From: Pasteurellaceae bacterium RH1A
GTDB lineage: Bacteria; Pseudomonadota; Gammaproteobacteria; Enterobacterales; Pasteurellaceae
DNA length: 64,000 nucleotides
Direction of reading: 5' to 3'
Assembly (NCBI GenBank): GCA_012221805.1
Contig: CP015195.1
Span: 618,806-682,805 of the forward strand
The position numbers and the translations under genes are program-made. Shown here one piece after another: positions 31,393-40,900 of the stretch (position 1 is the first letter of the stretch; each line of letters opens with the position of its first letter). The notes under the pieces were generated by a model that saw only the letters and a list, made by a program, of their open reading frames with translations, was not told the DNA's origin and did not search any database.

Positions 31393-34041
31393 ATGAGCGA
31401 ATTAGCCAAAGATATTACCCCCGTCAGCATTGAGGATGAATTAAAAACCTCCTACCTTGACTACGCCATGTCCGTGATTGTGGGCCGTGCCCTGCCAGAT
31501 GTGCGTGATGGTTTAAAACCCGTCCACCGCCGTGTGCTGTTCTCCATGCACGAAAACGGCAATACAGCCTCTAAAAAATACGTTAAATCGGCCCGTATTG
31601 TCGGTGATGTGATCGGTAAATACCACCCGCATGGCGACTCGGCGGTTTACGACACCATTGTACGGATGGCCCAGCCCTTCTCCCTGCGTTATATGCTGGT
31701 GGACGGCCAGGGGAACTTTGGCTCGATTGACGGCGATGCCCCTGCGGCCATGCGTTATACCGAAGCCCGTATGCAACGCATCACCCAGGAGCTTTTGACG
31801 GACTTAGATAAAGACACGGTCGATCACTCGCCTAACTATGATGGCGAGCTCATGATCCCAGATGTGCTGCCAACCAAGATCCCAACCCTCTTGGTCAATG
31901 GTTCATCAGGCATTGCGGTGGGTATGGCCACCAACATTCCGCCCCACAACCTCAACGAAGTCCTAGACGGCTGCCTAGCCTATATTGATAACAACGACAT
32001 CAGCATTGATGAGCTTATGCGTTATATCCCTGGCCCAGACTTCCCAACCGCAGCCATCATCAACGGCCGTAAGGGCATTGAAGATGCCTACAAAACAGGC
32101 CGGGGCAAGGTTTATGTGCGGGCCAAGGCCACCATTGAAACCCATGACAAGGGCGGTGAACTCATTGTCGTGACCGAGCTGCCTTATCAGGTTAATAAGG
32201 CTGAATTGGTTAAGAAGATTGCCGAATTGTCTGACGAGAAGAAGATCGAAGGCATCAGCGATGTGGATGATCTCTCCAATGACGAGGGCATTCGGATTGA
32301 AATCAAGGTCAAAAAAGATGCGGTGGCGGAAATTGTTCTCAACCACCTCTATTCTTTAACCCAAATGCAGGTCACCTTCGGGGTCAATATGATTGCTCTG
32401 GACAACGGCCAGCCGAAACTCTTCAACCTCAAACAAATTGTTGAAGCCTTTGTCTCCCACCGCCGTGAGGTGGTGACCCGCCGTTCTATTTTTGAACTGC
32501 GCAAGGCCCGTGCCCGTGCCCATATTTTAGAGGGCTTGGCCGTGGCCATTTCCAATATTGATGAGATTATTGAGCTGATTCGTAGTGCTAAGGATCGCCC
32601 AGAGGCGGCAGAAAACCTCCGCTCTCGCACTTGGGATCTCAACAGTGCCATGACAGCCCTCTTGGATGTCAGCTCCCGTCCAGAAGATCTGGAGCCAGAA
32701 TACGGCATTCAGGGCAGCCACTACCGCCTATCTGAAGCTCAAATCAACGCAATTTTAGATCTTCGCCTACACCGCCTAACCGGCCTGGCCTTTGATGAAA
32801 TCATCAATGAATACAAGGAATTACTTGCTGAAATTGCCGAGTTGCTCCATATTCTCAACAGCTCAGAACGCCTGATGGAAGTGATCCGTGAAGAATTGGT
32901 CTTGGTTAAAGAACGCTTTGGCGATGAACGCCGCACGGAAATCACCACCAGTTCAGCCGACATCAACCTAGAAGATCTGATCGCCCAAGAAGATGTGGTG
33001 GTGACCCTTTCCCACGCTGGTTATGTGAAATACCAGCCGCTGACTGAATACGAAGCCCAACGCCGAGGCGGCAAGGGCAAATCTGCCACCAAAATGAAGG
33101 AAGACGACTTTATTGAACGCCTCTTGGTGGCCAACACCCACGACACCATTCTCTGCTTCTCCACCCGTGGCCGCTTATACCAATTAAAAGTTTACCAGCT
33201 ACCACAGGCCAGCCGTGGCGCCCGTGGCACGCCGATTGTGAATATCCTGCCATTGGTTAAGGAAGAAAACGAACGTATCACCGCCATTCTGCCAATTCCA
33301 AATGGCGAATTCAGTGCCGATAAGTTTATCTTTATGGCCACGGCCAGCGGCATTGTGAAAAAAGTTTCGCTTGATGCCTTTGGCAACGTCCGTTCCAGCG
33401 GCCTGATTGCCCTGAAACTGCGTGAGGGCGATGAGCTGATTGGCGTGGACATCACCGACGGCGACAGCGAAATCATGCTCTTCTCCGCCCAAGGCCGTGT
33501 GGTTCGCTTTAATGAAAAAGGCGTGCGGGGCATGGGCCGGATCGCCACCGGTGTGCGAGGCATGAAACTGGCCACCAGCGATATGCTTGAGGAGCTAGAA
33601 GAAGCCGATATCGAGCCAATTGAAAACGAAGAGGCCGAGGACGGCAGTGTGGATCTGAACACCGACAAGGTGGTTTCCCTGGTGATTCCAAAAACCGAGG
33701 GCGAAATCTTAACCGTGACCCAAAACGGCTACGGCAAACGCACCAAGTTAGACGAATACCCAGTTAAATCCCGTAATACCAAGGGCGTAGTTTCCATCAA
33801 GGTCAATGACCGCAACGGCAAAGTGGTGGCTGCTGTTCAAGTGGAAGAAACAGACCAAATCATGCTGATTACCGATGCCGGCACCCTGGTTCGCACCCGA
33901 GTAAACGAAGTCAGCCTGGTTGGCCGCAACACCCAAGGGGTCAGGATCATCCGAACGGCTGAAGACGAACAAGTGGTCAGCCTCGAGAAGATTTGTGAAA
34001 TCGAAGAGGATGAGCTTGCAGAGGCGGAAGCTGAAGAATAA
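31393..34041 (+). CDS. gyrA: DNA gyrase subunit A
   Basis: 882 residues. N-terminal winged helix / tower with catalytic Tyr122 in RYTEARM; coiled coil to about residue 520; then the six-bladed C-terminal beta-pinwheel that wraps DNA, including the GyrA box QRRGGKG near residue 558. The acidic tail ends [11 protein letters not shown]. The quinolone-resistance region reads [11 protein letters not shown] with Ser83 and Asp87 unchanged, so no common target mutation is present. It introduces negative supercoils with GyrB. Transcribed alone from a TATAAT promoter, with a terminator after it. Confidence 0.98.
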   Translation: MSELAKDITPVSIEDELKTSYLDYAMSVIVGRALPDVRDGLKPVHRRVLFSMHENGNTASKKYVKSARIVGDVIGKYHPHGDSAVYDTIVRMAQPFSLRYMLVDGQGNFGSIDGDAPAAMRYTEARMQRITQELLTDLDKDTVDHSPNYDGELMIPDVLPTKIPTLLVNGSSGIAVGMATNIPPHNLNEVLDGCLAYIDNNDISIDELMRYIPGPDFPTAAIINGRKGIEDAYKTGRGKVYVRAKATIETHDKGGELIVVTELPYQVNKAELVKKIAELSDEKKIEGISDVDDLSNDEGIRIEIKVKKDAVAEIVLNHLYSLTQMQVTFGVNMIALDNGQPKLFNLKQIVEAFVSHRREVVTRRSIFELRKARARAHILEGLAVAISNIDEIIELIRSAKDRPEAAENLRSRTWDLNSAMTALLDVSSRPEDLEPEYGIQGSHYRLSEAQINAILDLRLHRLTGLAFDEIINEYKELLAEIAELLHILNSSERLMEVIREELVLVKERFGDERRTEITTSSADINLEDLIAQEDVVVTLSHAGYVKYQPLTEYEAQRRGGKGKSATKMKEDDFIERLLVANTHDTILCFSTRGRLYQLKVYQLPQASRGARGTPIVNILPLVKEENERITAILPIPNGEFSADKFIFMATASGIVKKVSLDAFGNVRSSGLIALKLREGDELIGVDITDGDSEIMLFSAQGRVVRFNEKGVRGMGRIATGVRGMKLATSDMLEELEEADIEPIENEEAEDGSVDLNTDKVVSLVIPKTEGEILTVTQNGYGKRTKLDEYPVKSRNTKGVVSIKVNDRNGKVVAAVQVEETDQIMLITDAGTLVRTRVNEVSLVGRNTQGVRIIRTAEDEQVVSLEKICEIEEDELAEAEAEE

Positions 34042-34045
34042 GCAC

Positions 34046-34078
34046 AAGGCACAGGCGTTTCGTCTGTGCCTTTATTTT
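34046..34078 (+). terminator. Rho-independent terminator of gyrA
   Basis: Arms AAGGCACAG (34046-34054) and CTGTGCCTT (34064-34072) followed by TATTTTA, five bases after the gyrA stop. Confidence 0.8.
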
Positions 34079-34092
34079 AAAGAGGATTATTT

Positions 34093-34533
34093 ATGTTAAG
34101 TGAAAATTTTATTGAACATTTAAACGAAAGCCTTGGTCGTATCTTTTTTCAAGAGTCTCAAAATTATATCAAGCTCTTACAAGACTTGGGTTTAAGCCAA
34201 GAAAAGAATGAAGATTTTATTTATTTTTGGTCCACCTATAGTGATGAAATATACGGGAAATTTGGCTATTTAATGGACTTCTGCATGGATATAGAAGATC
34301 TTGAAACGAGTGAAACCTTCCGTTTAAGGCAAGCATATAACCTGCCCCATCAATATCTTTCTTTCATGGGCGAGGATATAGAAGACTATCTTTTTTATGA
34401 TATAAAATCTGATAAGGTCTATTTGGTTGAGGCAGATGGCCTAAATGATTTTATTGAACATCAGCAGGCTGAAAAAGAATGGGAAAGTTTTTTAGCCTTT
34501 ATTCAAGATTTTTTAGGCTATATAGAGCCTTAA
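34093..34533 (+). CDS. Small acidic protein, possibly a SUKH (SMI1/KNR4)-type immunity protein
   Basis: 146 residues, with AGAGGA before the ATG. Cytoplasmic, strongly acidic, aromatic-rich. The central stretch NLPHQYLSFMGEDIEDYLFY followed by DIKSDKVYLVEADG and a final ESFLAFIQDFLGYIE has the rhythm of SMI1/KNR4 (SUKH) proteins: a strand with a tyrosine-bearing turn, then a short helix with Trp/Phe-Phe-Leu. Such proteins are often immunity proteins against polymorphic toxins. This is a pattern judgement, not a proven match. AT-rich compared with gyrA, and paired with the next gene 24 bases on. No toxin gene is nearby. Confidence 0.45.
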   Translation: MLSENFIEHLNESLGRIFFQESQNYIKLLQDLGLSQEKNEDFIYFWSTYSDEIYGKFGYLMDFCMDIEDLETSETFRLRQAYNLPHQYLSFMGEDIEDYLFYDIKSDKVYLVEADGLNDFIEHQQAEKEWESFLAFIQDFLGYIEP

Positions 34534-34557
34534 TAAGAAGGGATAAGGGAAGATAAA

Positions 34558-34929
34558 ATGTGTCAAATAAATGAAATTTTTAACCATATTTCCCAAGCAC
34601 TTGAGCAGCTCCTGCAAAATGAAGAATGGGAAGATCATATCGACACCTATTTAGAGAGACGGGAACAAGCTGATTTTGATAAAAGCTGGGCCAGTGCGGA
34701 TAAAAGCCTTGAGGCCATGAAAACCCAAGGGATAGATGACTTTAACCAGAGTGAACAAAAGCTGCGAGAGCAGGTGTTTAAAAGGGTGGCTGTTTTAACC
34801 AAAAATTATGACCTGGCTGCCTATCTTTCAGATGATGCTGGGCTTATTTATACCAATCTCGTTTTTGAGGGCAATAATCCTTTTGTTAATCAACTTTATG
34901 GTGCTTATAAGTTGGTGCAGTTGCCTTGA
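34558..34929 (+). CDS. Hypothetical small acidic cytoplasmic protein
   Basis: 123 residues, with AAGGGAAG a few bases before the ATG. I do not recognise a family. It is predicted mostly helical in its first 90 residues (EQLLQNEEWEDHIDTYLERR, then a charged Glu/Lys/Gln segment) with a more hydrophobic C-terminus (DAGLIYTNLVFEGNNPFVNQ). No signal peptide or membrane segment. It follows the SUKH-like gene on the same strand after 24 bases, so they are probably co-transcribed; by that context a second immunity-type protein is possible. AT-rich codon use like its partner. Confidence 0.6.
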   Translation: MCQINEIFNHISQALEQLLQNEEWEDHIDTYLERREQADFDKSWASADKSLEAMKTQGIDDFNQSEQKLREQVFKRVAVLTKNYDLAAYLSDDAGLIYTNLVFEGNNPFVNQLYGAYKLVQLP

Positions 34930-35201
34930 ATTTTTGAACCCACGCACGGCAAGCCGTACGTGGTTAAGCATGATTGAGAGGCTTTGCCTCTCGGAGAGAT
35001 GATTTTTACAAGCGGTTGATTTTGCCTAAAAATTTGCAAGCCCTCTTAAATCTTGAAGTTTATTCATCAAATGAAGCGCAAGCGGTAAAAAATTTGTGAA
35101 ATATTACACATTTTTTACCGCTTGTTTTGTTAGAAAATTGTTATCAAATTTCGGTTTTTCATCGGTTATGCCTTAGGTAAATGGGCCTTTTCAGAAAAAT
35201 T
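34930..35201. other. Gap before the man operon: palindromes and uptake signals
   Basis: No gene. A near-perfect palindrome at 34937-34965 (arms CACGCACGGC / GCCGTACGTG, loop AA) is followed by a hairpin GAGAGGC / GCCTCTC at 34976-34992. A single uptake signal ACAAGCGGT lies near 35008. At 35079-35124 a perfect 14-base inverted repeat (CAAGCGGTAAAAAA / TTTTTTACCGCTTG) contains two facing uptake cores. The first palindrome probably ends the upstream transcript. Confidence 0.7.
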
Positions 35202-35251
35202 TGTGATCTACTTCACACATGTTTACAAAAAATTACGTTATAATAGCCAAG
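35202..35251 (+). promoter_or_regulatory. Class II CRP-dependent promoter of the man operon
   Basis: TGTGATCTACTTCACA (35202-35217) is a perfect CRP core and TATAAT (35239-35244) a perfect -10. Counting +1 at 35251 puts the CRP dyad centre (35209.5) at exactly -41.5, the class II position, where CRP replaces the -35. The leader to manX is about 39 bases. It predicts strong activation by cAMP, i.e. when preferred sugars are short. Confidence 0.85.
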
Positions 35252-35289
35252 TTTTGATTTTGTAAATTTTCCTCAATAAGGAGCTTTTA

Positions 35290-36267
35290 ATGAGTATTGC
35301 TATTATTGTAGCAACCCACGGTGTCGCAGCCGAGCAGTTGCTCAAGACAACAGAAATGTTGATCGGTGAGCAAGACGATGTCGTTTCTATCGACTTCGTA
35401 GCAGGCGAAAATGCGGAAACCATTATGGGCAAATATCAGGCCAAACTCGACAATGAGCTTGCCCATTGTGATCAGGTACTCTTCTTGGTTGATATGTGGG
35501 GCGGCAGCCCATTTAATGCCGCCAACCGTGTCCAAGAAGGCAAGCCTAATATGGATGTGGTGGCTGGGGTCAATATCCCGATGCTGGTCAACACCTGTAT
35601 GGCCCGTGATGATGTCGAAACCTTGCAAGAGCTAGTCGAAGTGGCCTTGGAAGCAGGTTCAACCGGCATTCGTTCCCTTAACCATCAACCTGCGGCAGCC
35701 GCTGCTCCAGCCCCTGCGGCACCCGCCCAGGCTGCAGCTGCTCCAGCTCCGCAAGTGGTGGATAAGGGCAAACGTATGACCATCGGTTTGGTTCGGATTG
35801 ACGACCGTTTAATCCACGGCCAAGTGGCAACCCGCTGGACTAAGGAAAGCCGGGTCAGTCGCATTATTGTGGTTAATGATGATGTGGCCAAGGACAAGGT
35901 GCGTTCAACCATGCTTAAAAGCGTTGCACCACCAGGGGTAACAGCTCACGTGGTGGATGTGGCCAAGATGATCCGGGTCTATAACAATCCAGAATATGGT
36001 GATGATCGGGTTATGTTGCTCTTCACCAACCCAAGCGATGTGCTTACCCTGCTTGAAGGTGGTGTGAAGATGGATTCCATCAACATCGGGGGCATGGCCT
36101 ATCGTGACGGCAAGAAGATGATCACCTCTGCCGTGGCCGTAGATGATAAAGATATTGAAGCCTTCAAGGCCATTGATGCCATGAAGATTGAGCTTGATGT
36201 GCGTAAGGTTTCAAATGATAGCCGTCAATATATGATGGATTTATTAAAGAAAAATAACTTAATCTAA
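35290..36267 (+). CDS. manX: PTS mannose/glucose EIIAB
   Basis: 325 residues, AAGGAG before the ATG. EIIA domain 1-130 with phospho-His10 (IIVATHGVAAEQ) and the VDMWGGSPFNAA motif; an Ala/Pro-rich flexible linker about 131-158; EIIB domain from 160 with phospho-His176 in RIDDRLIHGQV. It takes phosphate from HPr and passes it through His10 and His176 to the sugar entering via ManY-ManZ. First gene of manXYZ, cytoplasmic side of the complex. Confidence 0.97.
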   Translation: MSIAIIVATHGVAAEQLLKTTEMLIGEQDDVVSIDFVAGENAETIMGKYQAKLDNELAHCDQVLFLVDMWGGSPFNAANRVQEGKPNMDVVAGVNIPMLVNTCMARDDVETLQELVEVALEAGSTGIRSLNHQPAAAAAPAPAAPAQAAAAPAPQVVDKGKRMTIGLVRIDDRLIHGQVATRWTKESRVSRIIVVNDDVAKDKVRSTMLKSVAPPGVTAHVVDVAKMIRVYNNPEYGDDRVMLLFTNPSDVLTLLEGGVKMDSINIGGMAYRDGKKMITSAVAVDDKDIEAFKAIDAMKIELDVRKVSNDSRQYMMDLLKKNNLI

Positions 36268-36276
36268 GGAAATCGT

Positions 36277-37077
36277 ATGGAAATTTCTACTTTACAAATT
36301 GTACTTGTCTTTCTTGTTGCCTGTATTTCAGGTATGGGATCGATTCTTGATGAATGGCAAACCCACCGCCCGCTAATTGCCTGTACCCTTATCGGCTTGG
36401 TGTTAGGCGATATTAAAACCGGCATTATGGTTGGCGGTGCCTTAGAGTTGCTCGCCCTTGGCTGGATGAACATCGGTGCGGCCCTTGCCCCTGATGCGGC
36501 CTTGGCTTCGGTGGTTTCTACCATCCTAGTTATCGTAGGTGGTCAGGACATCGCAACCGGTATCTCCCTTGCCATTCCACTTGCTGCCGCCGGCCAGGTG
36601 CTAACCTATGTAGTGCGTGCCATTACCGTGGGCTTCCAACACGCAGCCGACAAGTCGGTTGAAACAGGTGACTTAAACCGCCTTGACTGGATCCACCGTG
36701 GTGCCTTATTACTTCAAGCCATGCGGATTGCCATTCCAGCCCTCATTGTTGCCTTAACGGCTGGCACGGATGTGGTGCAATCACTTCTTAACGCTATTCC
36801 AGCTGTGGTAACCACCGGCTTAAAAATCGCAGGGGGCTTTATCGCCATCGTCGGTTATGCCATGGTGATCAATATGATGCGGGCCGGCCACCTTATGCCA
36901 TTCTTCTACCTCGGTTTCGTGGTAGCTGGTTTCACCGACTTCAACCTGGTAGCCTTAGGTGTGCTAGGTGCAGTGGCGGCCGTGGTTTATATCCAACTCC
37001 ATCCAAAATATAACAAAAGCAATGTTGTGGTTGCCGCAGCGGCACAAGACAACGGTTTAGATAACAGACTTGACTAA
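36277..37077 (+). CDS. manY: PTS mannose EIIC
   Basis: 266 residues, TAAGGA before the ATG, nine bases after manX. Polytopic membrane protein; signature region ACTLIGLVLGDIKTGIMVGG-type sequence near residue 30-50 and AALAPDAALASVVSTILVI further on. With ManZ it forms the channel for mannose, glucose and amino sugars. In some species this pair is also the receptor of class IIa bacteriocins and a route for phage lambda DNA. Confidence 0.97.
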   Translation: MEISTLQIVLVFLVACISGMGSILDEWQTHRPLIACTLIGLVLGDIKTGIMVGGALELLALGWMNIGAALAPDAALASVVSTILVIVGGQDIATGISLAIPLAAAGQVLTYVVRAITVGFQHAADKSVETGDLNRLDWIHRGALLLQAMRIAIPALIVALTAGTDVVQSLLNAIPAVVTTGLKIAGGFIAIVGYAMVINMMRAGHLMPFFYLGFVVAGFTDFNLVALGVLGAVAAVVYIQLHPKYNKSNVVVAAAAQDNGLDNRLD

Positions 37078-37090
37078 GAAGGGCAGAAAA

Positions 37091-37927
37091 ATGACAACAG
37101 AAATCAAAAAAGTAACCCAAGGCGACTTAAATGCCGTGGTTCGCCGTTCAAACCTTTTCCAAGGTTCATGGAACTTTGAGCGTATGCAGGCACTGGGCTT
37201 TATGTATTCCATCTCGCCGGTTATCAAACGCCTCTACCCAGATCCAAACTCCCAAGAGCGTAAAGATGCCATCAAACGCCATCTTGAGTTCTTCAATACC
37301 CAACCCTTCGTAGCAGCCCCTGTCTTGGGTGTGACTATCGCCATGGAAGAGGAGCGTGCTAACGGTAAGGAAATTGACGATGCGGCCATTAACGGGATCA
37401 AGGTTGGTCTCATGGGGCCGTTGGCAGGTGTGGGTGACCCAATCTACTGGGGAACTGCCCGCCCAATCTTCGCTGCCCTGGGTGCAAGCTTGGCGGTTAG
37501 CGGTAATATTTTAGGCCCTATCCTCTTCTTCGTGCTCTTTAACCTTGTGCGTTTAGCCACCCGTTACTTCGGTGTAACCTACGGCTATAAGAAGGGTTTA
37601 GACGTGGTGGGCGATATGAGCGGTGGCTTATTGCAAAAACTGACCGAAGGCTCATCCATCCTGGGTCTCTTTATCATGGGGGCCTTGGTACAGAAATGGA
37701 CCAGCATTAACGTGCCGCTGGAAGTGGCCACCATCCAAATGCAGGACGGCACAACCAAGGTGGAAACGGTGCAAACCATCTTAGATAGCCTCATGCCAGG
37801 CCTCTTACCACTCTTGCTGACCTTCGCCTGTATGTGGCTCCTGCGTAACCGTGTCAATGCCTTGTGGATTATCATCGGCTTCTTCGCCATCGGTATCTTC
37901 GGGGCCTGGACAGGTATTCTAGCCTAA
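37091..37927 (+). CDS. manZ: PTS mannose EIID
   Basis: 278 residues from the ATG at 37091, preceded by AAGAAGGG; an in-frame TTG seven codons earlier overlaps manY and is not chosen. It is mostly extramembrane at the N-terminus (RRSNLFQGSWNFERMQALGF), with the family motif GLMGPLAGVGDPIYWGTARP near residue 105 and hydrophobic helices at the C-terminal end. Completes the ManYZ sugar channel in the inner membrane. Confidence 0.97.
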   Translation: MTTEIKKVTQGDLNAVVRRSNLFQGSWNFERMQALGFMYSISPVIKRLYPDPNSQERKDAIKRHLEFFNTQPFVAAPVLGVTIAMEEERANGKEIDDAAINGIKVGLMGPLAGVGDPIYWGTARPIFAALGASLAVSGNILGPILFFVLFNLVRLATRYFGVTYGYKKGLDVVGDMSGGLLQKLTEGSSILGLFIMGALVQKWTSINVPLEVATIQMQDGTTKVETVQTILDSLMPGLLPLLLTFACMWLLRNRVNALWIIIGFFAIGIFGAWTGILA

Positions 37928-37938
37928 TCAGCCCACCC

Positions 37939-37984
37939 ACAAGCGGGGCAGTTTTGCAAAAAATCTGCAAAAGGGCCCCGCTTG
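37939..37984 (+). repeat. Facing uptake signals between manZ and yobD
   Basis: ACAAGCGG (37939-37946) and CCGCTTG (37978-37984) pair around TTTTGCAAAAAATCTGCAAAA. The outer arms extend with CGGGGC / GCCCCG. It lies 12 bases after the manZ stop and may attenuate readthrough into yobD-manA. Confidence 0.75.
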
Positions 37985-38004
37985 ATCTAGATGACTTATC
38001 TCTT

Positions 38005-38481
38005 ATGACCAATTTCATCCTCCTCCTCGGCATCCTTCTCTTCCTTGCCTATGCCTTTTACGATCAATTCCTGATGGACAAGCTCAAGGGCAAGACCCGA
38101 TTAAGCCTTTTCCTCAAGCCCCAGGCCAAGGCGGATGGCCTTATCCTTATTGGCCTTATCATTATTACCATCTACCAGGGCCTGCAAAACCAAATTGAAG
38201 CCCTTCCCCTCTTTTTGCTCAGCTTCTGTATTATCTTGGCCATTTATGCGGTCTTTATCCGCCGGCCCCGCCTGCTCTTAAAAGAAGAGGGTTTCTTCTT
38301 TGGGAATGTTTATTTCCGCTATCAGGCCATTGAGCAAATTAACCTGGCAGAAGGCAATATCTTGGTTATCGACCTGAAAGGGGGCAGACGGCTCCTGGCC
38401 AGGCTGGCCCAGGCCCAAGATCTGGAGCAAGCCGTGAATTTCTTTGGGGGTTACAAACAAGCAAATAAGGAGAACCCATGA
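38005..38481 (+). CDS. yobD: YobD-like membrane protein (UPF0266/DUF986)
   Basis: 158 residues from the ATG at 38005. Three hydrophobic segments (about 4-20, 40-60, 68-85), then a soluble C-terminal part with the conserved GFFFGNVYFRYQAIEQINLAE stretch, matching E. coli YobD, which also follows manXYZ. Function unknown; the conserved position suggests a link to the mannose PTS. The ribosome site is weak. An earlier in-frame ATG exists inside manZ but would add a non-homologous leader. The stop overlaps the manA start (ATGA). Confidence 0.88.
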   Translation: MTNFILLLGILLFLAYAFYDQFLMDKLKGKTRLSLFLKPQAKADGLILIGLIIITIYQGLQNQIEALPLFLLSFCIILAIYAVFIRRPRLLLKEEGFFFGNVYFRYQAIEQINLAEGNILVIDLKGGRRLLARLAQAQDLEQAVNFFGGYKQANKENP

Positions 38482-39668
38482 TTTACCCACTTTCTGGCAC
38501 TCTTCAACACTATGCCTGGGGCGGCTTTGACTACCTACCCCAGCTACTAAAATTGGAAAACACAGCCAATCAACCCTATGCAGAATGGTGGCTGGGGGCC
38601 CATCCTTCTTCGCCTTCAGCCATTGAAGTTAATCAACAAGCGGTCTCCTTGGCTGAATTTTTTGCAAAAAATCCTTCAGCCCTAGGGGCCAATATGGGCC
38701 AGGACTTGCCCTATCTCTTAAAGATCTTGGATGTGAGATTGCCCCTTTCCATCCAGATCCACCCAACTAGAGCACAGGCAGAGGAGGGCTTTGTCCGGGA
38801 AAATGCACTAGGCATTGCTTTAGATTCGCCTAAGCGAATCTACAAGGATAAGAACCACAAGCCTGAAATGATGATTGCCCTGTCGGACTTCTGGCTCCTG
38901 CACGGCTTTAAGACCAAGGCTAAGATTATGGCTACCCTGGCCCAACGCCCGTCCTTGGCTGGTCTGGCCCAAGCCTTAGCAAACCAAGATCTGCCCAGTA
39001 TTTATGCCCAGATTATGCAGGCTCCACAGGCCCAGCTTAGCCAATGGCTGATGCCCATTATTGAACAGCACCGCCAGGATTATCACAGGCTTTCGCTGGA
39101 TAACCCAGATTACTGGGTGCTTTATAGCCTAGAGGCCATGGGCATAAGTGAAGATAAGCTGGATCCAGGCCTCATGTCCTTCTACCTCTTCAATATTGTT
39201 GAAGTCAAACCAGGCCAGGGAATTTTCCAAGATGCAGGCATTCCGCACGCCTATTTACGGGGCCAAAATATTGAACTGATGGCCTGTTCAGATAACGTTA
39301 TTCGTGGCGGCCTCACCTCTAAGCATGTTGATATTGCGGAGTTATTGAAGGTGATTGATTATCAGGAAATTGAGCCAGCGCTTATCCAGCCAGCCCCAGA
39401 AGAGGGTGAACATCTCTACCCCACACCAGCACAAGACTTTGCCTTAGAGCACCTTGCTTATCAAGCGGGCCAGGTTTTGAGTAAAAGGGCAGATAGCGCC
39501 ATGATTTTGTTGGTGATGGAAGGAGAGCTTATCTTACAAGAGGGGGAAACTAAACTAGGTTTGAAGCAAGGCCAGGCCAGTTTGATTACGGCCAATAGCC
39601 AGGTTGAAATCCAGGCCCAACAAGCAGGTTATGCGGTTTTGGCCAGGTTGCCTGAGATAAAAAAATAA
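38478..39668 (+). CDS. manA: Mannose-6-phosphate isomerase, class I
   Basis: 396 residues, AAGGAG before the ATG, overlapping yobD by four bases. Zinc-cupin motifs: QIHPTRAQAEEGF near residue 97 (the family has QVHP here), the DKNHKPEMMIAL loop near 133, and the PGQGIFQDAGIPHAYLRGQN active-site segment around residue 245. It interconverts mannose-6-phosphate and fructose-6-phosphate, so the mannose brought in by ManXYZ enters glycolysis; it also supplies mannose for surface glycans in the reverse direction. Contains an in-gene uptake signal near 38637. Confidence 0.96.
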   Translation: MIYPLSGTLQHYAWGGFDYLPQLLKLENTANQPYAEWWLGAHPSSPSAIEVNQQAVSLAEFFAKNPSALGANMGQDLPYLLKILDVRLPLSIQIHPTRAQAEEGFVRENALGIALDSPKRIYKDKNHKPEMMIALSDFWLLHGFKTKAKIMATLAQRPSLAGLAQALANQDLPSIYAQIMQAPQAQLSQWLMPIIEQHRQDYHRLSLDNPDYWVLYSLEAMGISEDKLDPGLMSFYLFNIVEVKPGQGIFQDAGIPHAYLRGQNIELMACSDNVIRGGLTSKHVDIAELLKVIDYQEIEPALIQPAPEEGEHLYPTPAQDFALEHLAYQAGQVLSKRADSAMILLVMEGELILQEGETKLGLKQGQASLITANSQVEIQAQQAGYAVLARLPEIKK

Positions 39669-39675
39669 AAGACAG

Positions 39676-39704
39676 GCACCGAGAGGGAGGCTCTCGGTGC
39701 TTTT
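39676..39704. terminator. Terminator between manA and the convergent phosphoesterase gene
   Basis: Perfect arms GCACCGAGAG (39676-39685) and CTCTCGGTGC (39691-39700), loop GGAGG, followed by TTTT. Ends the man operon. Confidence 0.82.
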
Positions 39705-39709
39705 GGGGC

Positions 39710-40798
39710 TTATTTGCCCTTTACATCAATAATCATTACTTCTGATTGCGAACCTAAACGCATAGGAATGCCCCAGAAGCCGTAGCCTGAGGTGACGAAA
39801 AAATGGGTCTTGTTGATTTCTTCATAGCCATAGTCCAGGCGGTACATGAGCTTGGTAATGATGCTGGCTGGGAAGATTTGCCCCTTGTGGGCATGGCCTG
39901 AAACCTGAATATCTATCGGCAGTTGGGCGTGCTGCTCAATCTCGGTTGGGCGGTGATCCATAAGGAAAATCGGAAGTTGTGTGTCCACCTTGCTTAAGAT
40001 CTGCTGGGCACTTGGGCGGGCCTTGTGCAAATCATCGTTACGGCCAACAATCACAAACTGGTTGTTAATGGTTTCGGCCTCATCCCATAGCACCTTAATG
40101 CCGGCCTTGGTTAGCTCCTCATAAATGGAATGCTCCGCCCCGAAAAAGTCGTGGTTGCCCAGGGTGGCATAAACGCCCAGAGGCGCGCGAAGTTTGGCTA
40201 AATGCGGCTGCATATTTTCGGCCACATAGGCTTCCACATTATCGTCCATAATGTCGCCCGGCATTAAAATCAGATCCACCTTTTCTTGGTTCATAATGTC
40301 AGCCAGTTTGTCCAACTGCTTGGCACCAAAATACTTGCCTAAATGCAGATCGCTGGCCATACCAATGCGTAGTGGCTGGGCCAAGGGCTTATCCAGTGTA
40401 ACCGAATAACGCACCACGGTTGGGGTGTAGGCATTATAGATGCTCAAGCCCACCAGGCCACAAAAGGCCAGGGGATAAAAGACCTTGAGGCCGGTGTTGA
40501 GCTTGTTTTTATCCATAATATGCTGGCCCAGTTTGTAAAGGCAAGCGGTCAAAATGGAGATAAAAAAAGCAAAAAGCAGGAGGGCCAGCATCAGGGCTAC
40601 GGCTCGGAAGGCGTGCAAAGTGCGGGTTAGGTGCAGGATAATCAGGGCATTAGCACTGACATAAAAAAGAGCACCTAAGAGAAATTTGGGTGTGCGTTTA
40701 AGACTAAAAAGCCAGCTAATCGTTTTGGTAAAGGAAAAAAGAAAGATTTGCAGGGCCAGAAAGGCGATGGCTGAGGTAATAATGTAACGATATTCCAA
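39710..40798 (-). CDS. Membrane-anchored metallophosphoesterase (YkuE/YaeI-like)
   Basis: 362 residues. The N-terminal 120 residues hold about four membrane helices. The phosphoesterase domain follows with the metal motifs ASDLHLGKY (about 148), MPGDIMDDN (about 180), LGNHDFFG (about 215) and SGHAHKGQIF (about 297). Members hydrolyse phosphodiesters, in some cases lipid-linked; the substrate here is unknown. The start is a TTG at 40798 with AAGGA at correct spacing; no ATG occurs in frame before residue 70, which would delete the first helices. Single gene. Confidence 0.88.
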   Translation of the reverse strand: MEYRYIITSAIAFLALQIFLFSFTKTISWLFSLKRTPKFLLGALFYVSANALIILHLTRTLHAFRAVALMLALLLFAFFISILTACLYKLGQHIMDKNKLNTGLKVFYPLAFCGLVGLSIYNAYTPTVVRYSVTLDKPLAQPLRIGMASDLHLGKYFGAKQLDKLADIMNQEKVDLILMPGDIMDDNVEAYVAENMQPHLAKLRAPLGVYATLGNHDFFGAEHSIYEELTKAGIKVLWDEAETINNQFVIVGRNDDLHKARPSAQQILSKVDTQLPIFLMDHRPTEIEQHAQLPIDIQVSGHAHKGQIFPASIITKLMYRLDYGYEEINKTHFFVTSGYGFWGIPMRLGSQSEVMIIDVKGK

Positions 40799-40821
40799 GT
40801 GAAATCCTTAATAAAAAATCA

Positions 40822-40859
40822 AAATCGGCAGCATTCTACAAGGAAAAGGCTGCCGATTT
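40822..40859 (-). terminator. Terminator of folD
   Basis: Arms AAATCGGCAGC (40822-40832) and GCTGCCGATTT (40849-40859). On the minus strand the hairpin is followed by TGATTTTTTATT. The gap to folD also holds an uptake core near 40888. Confidence 0.78.
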
Positions 40860-40900
40860 GATGGATTTGCAAAAATTTACGCTAATTTAACCGCTTGCGA

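Noticed and set aside
31628..31660. Possible quinolone-resistance change in gyrA
   Set aside because: Ser83 and Asp87 are the wild-type residues.
34093..34929. The post-gyrA pair as immunity genes of the TPS locus
   Set aside because: They are 31 kb from tpsA; immunity genes of CdiA-type systems lie directly downstream of the toxin, which would be left of this window.
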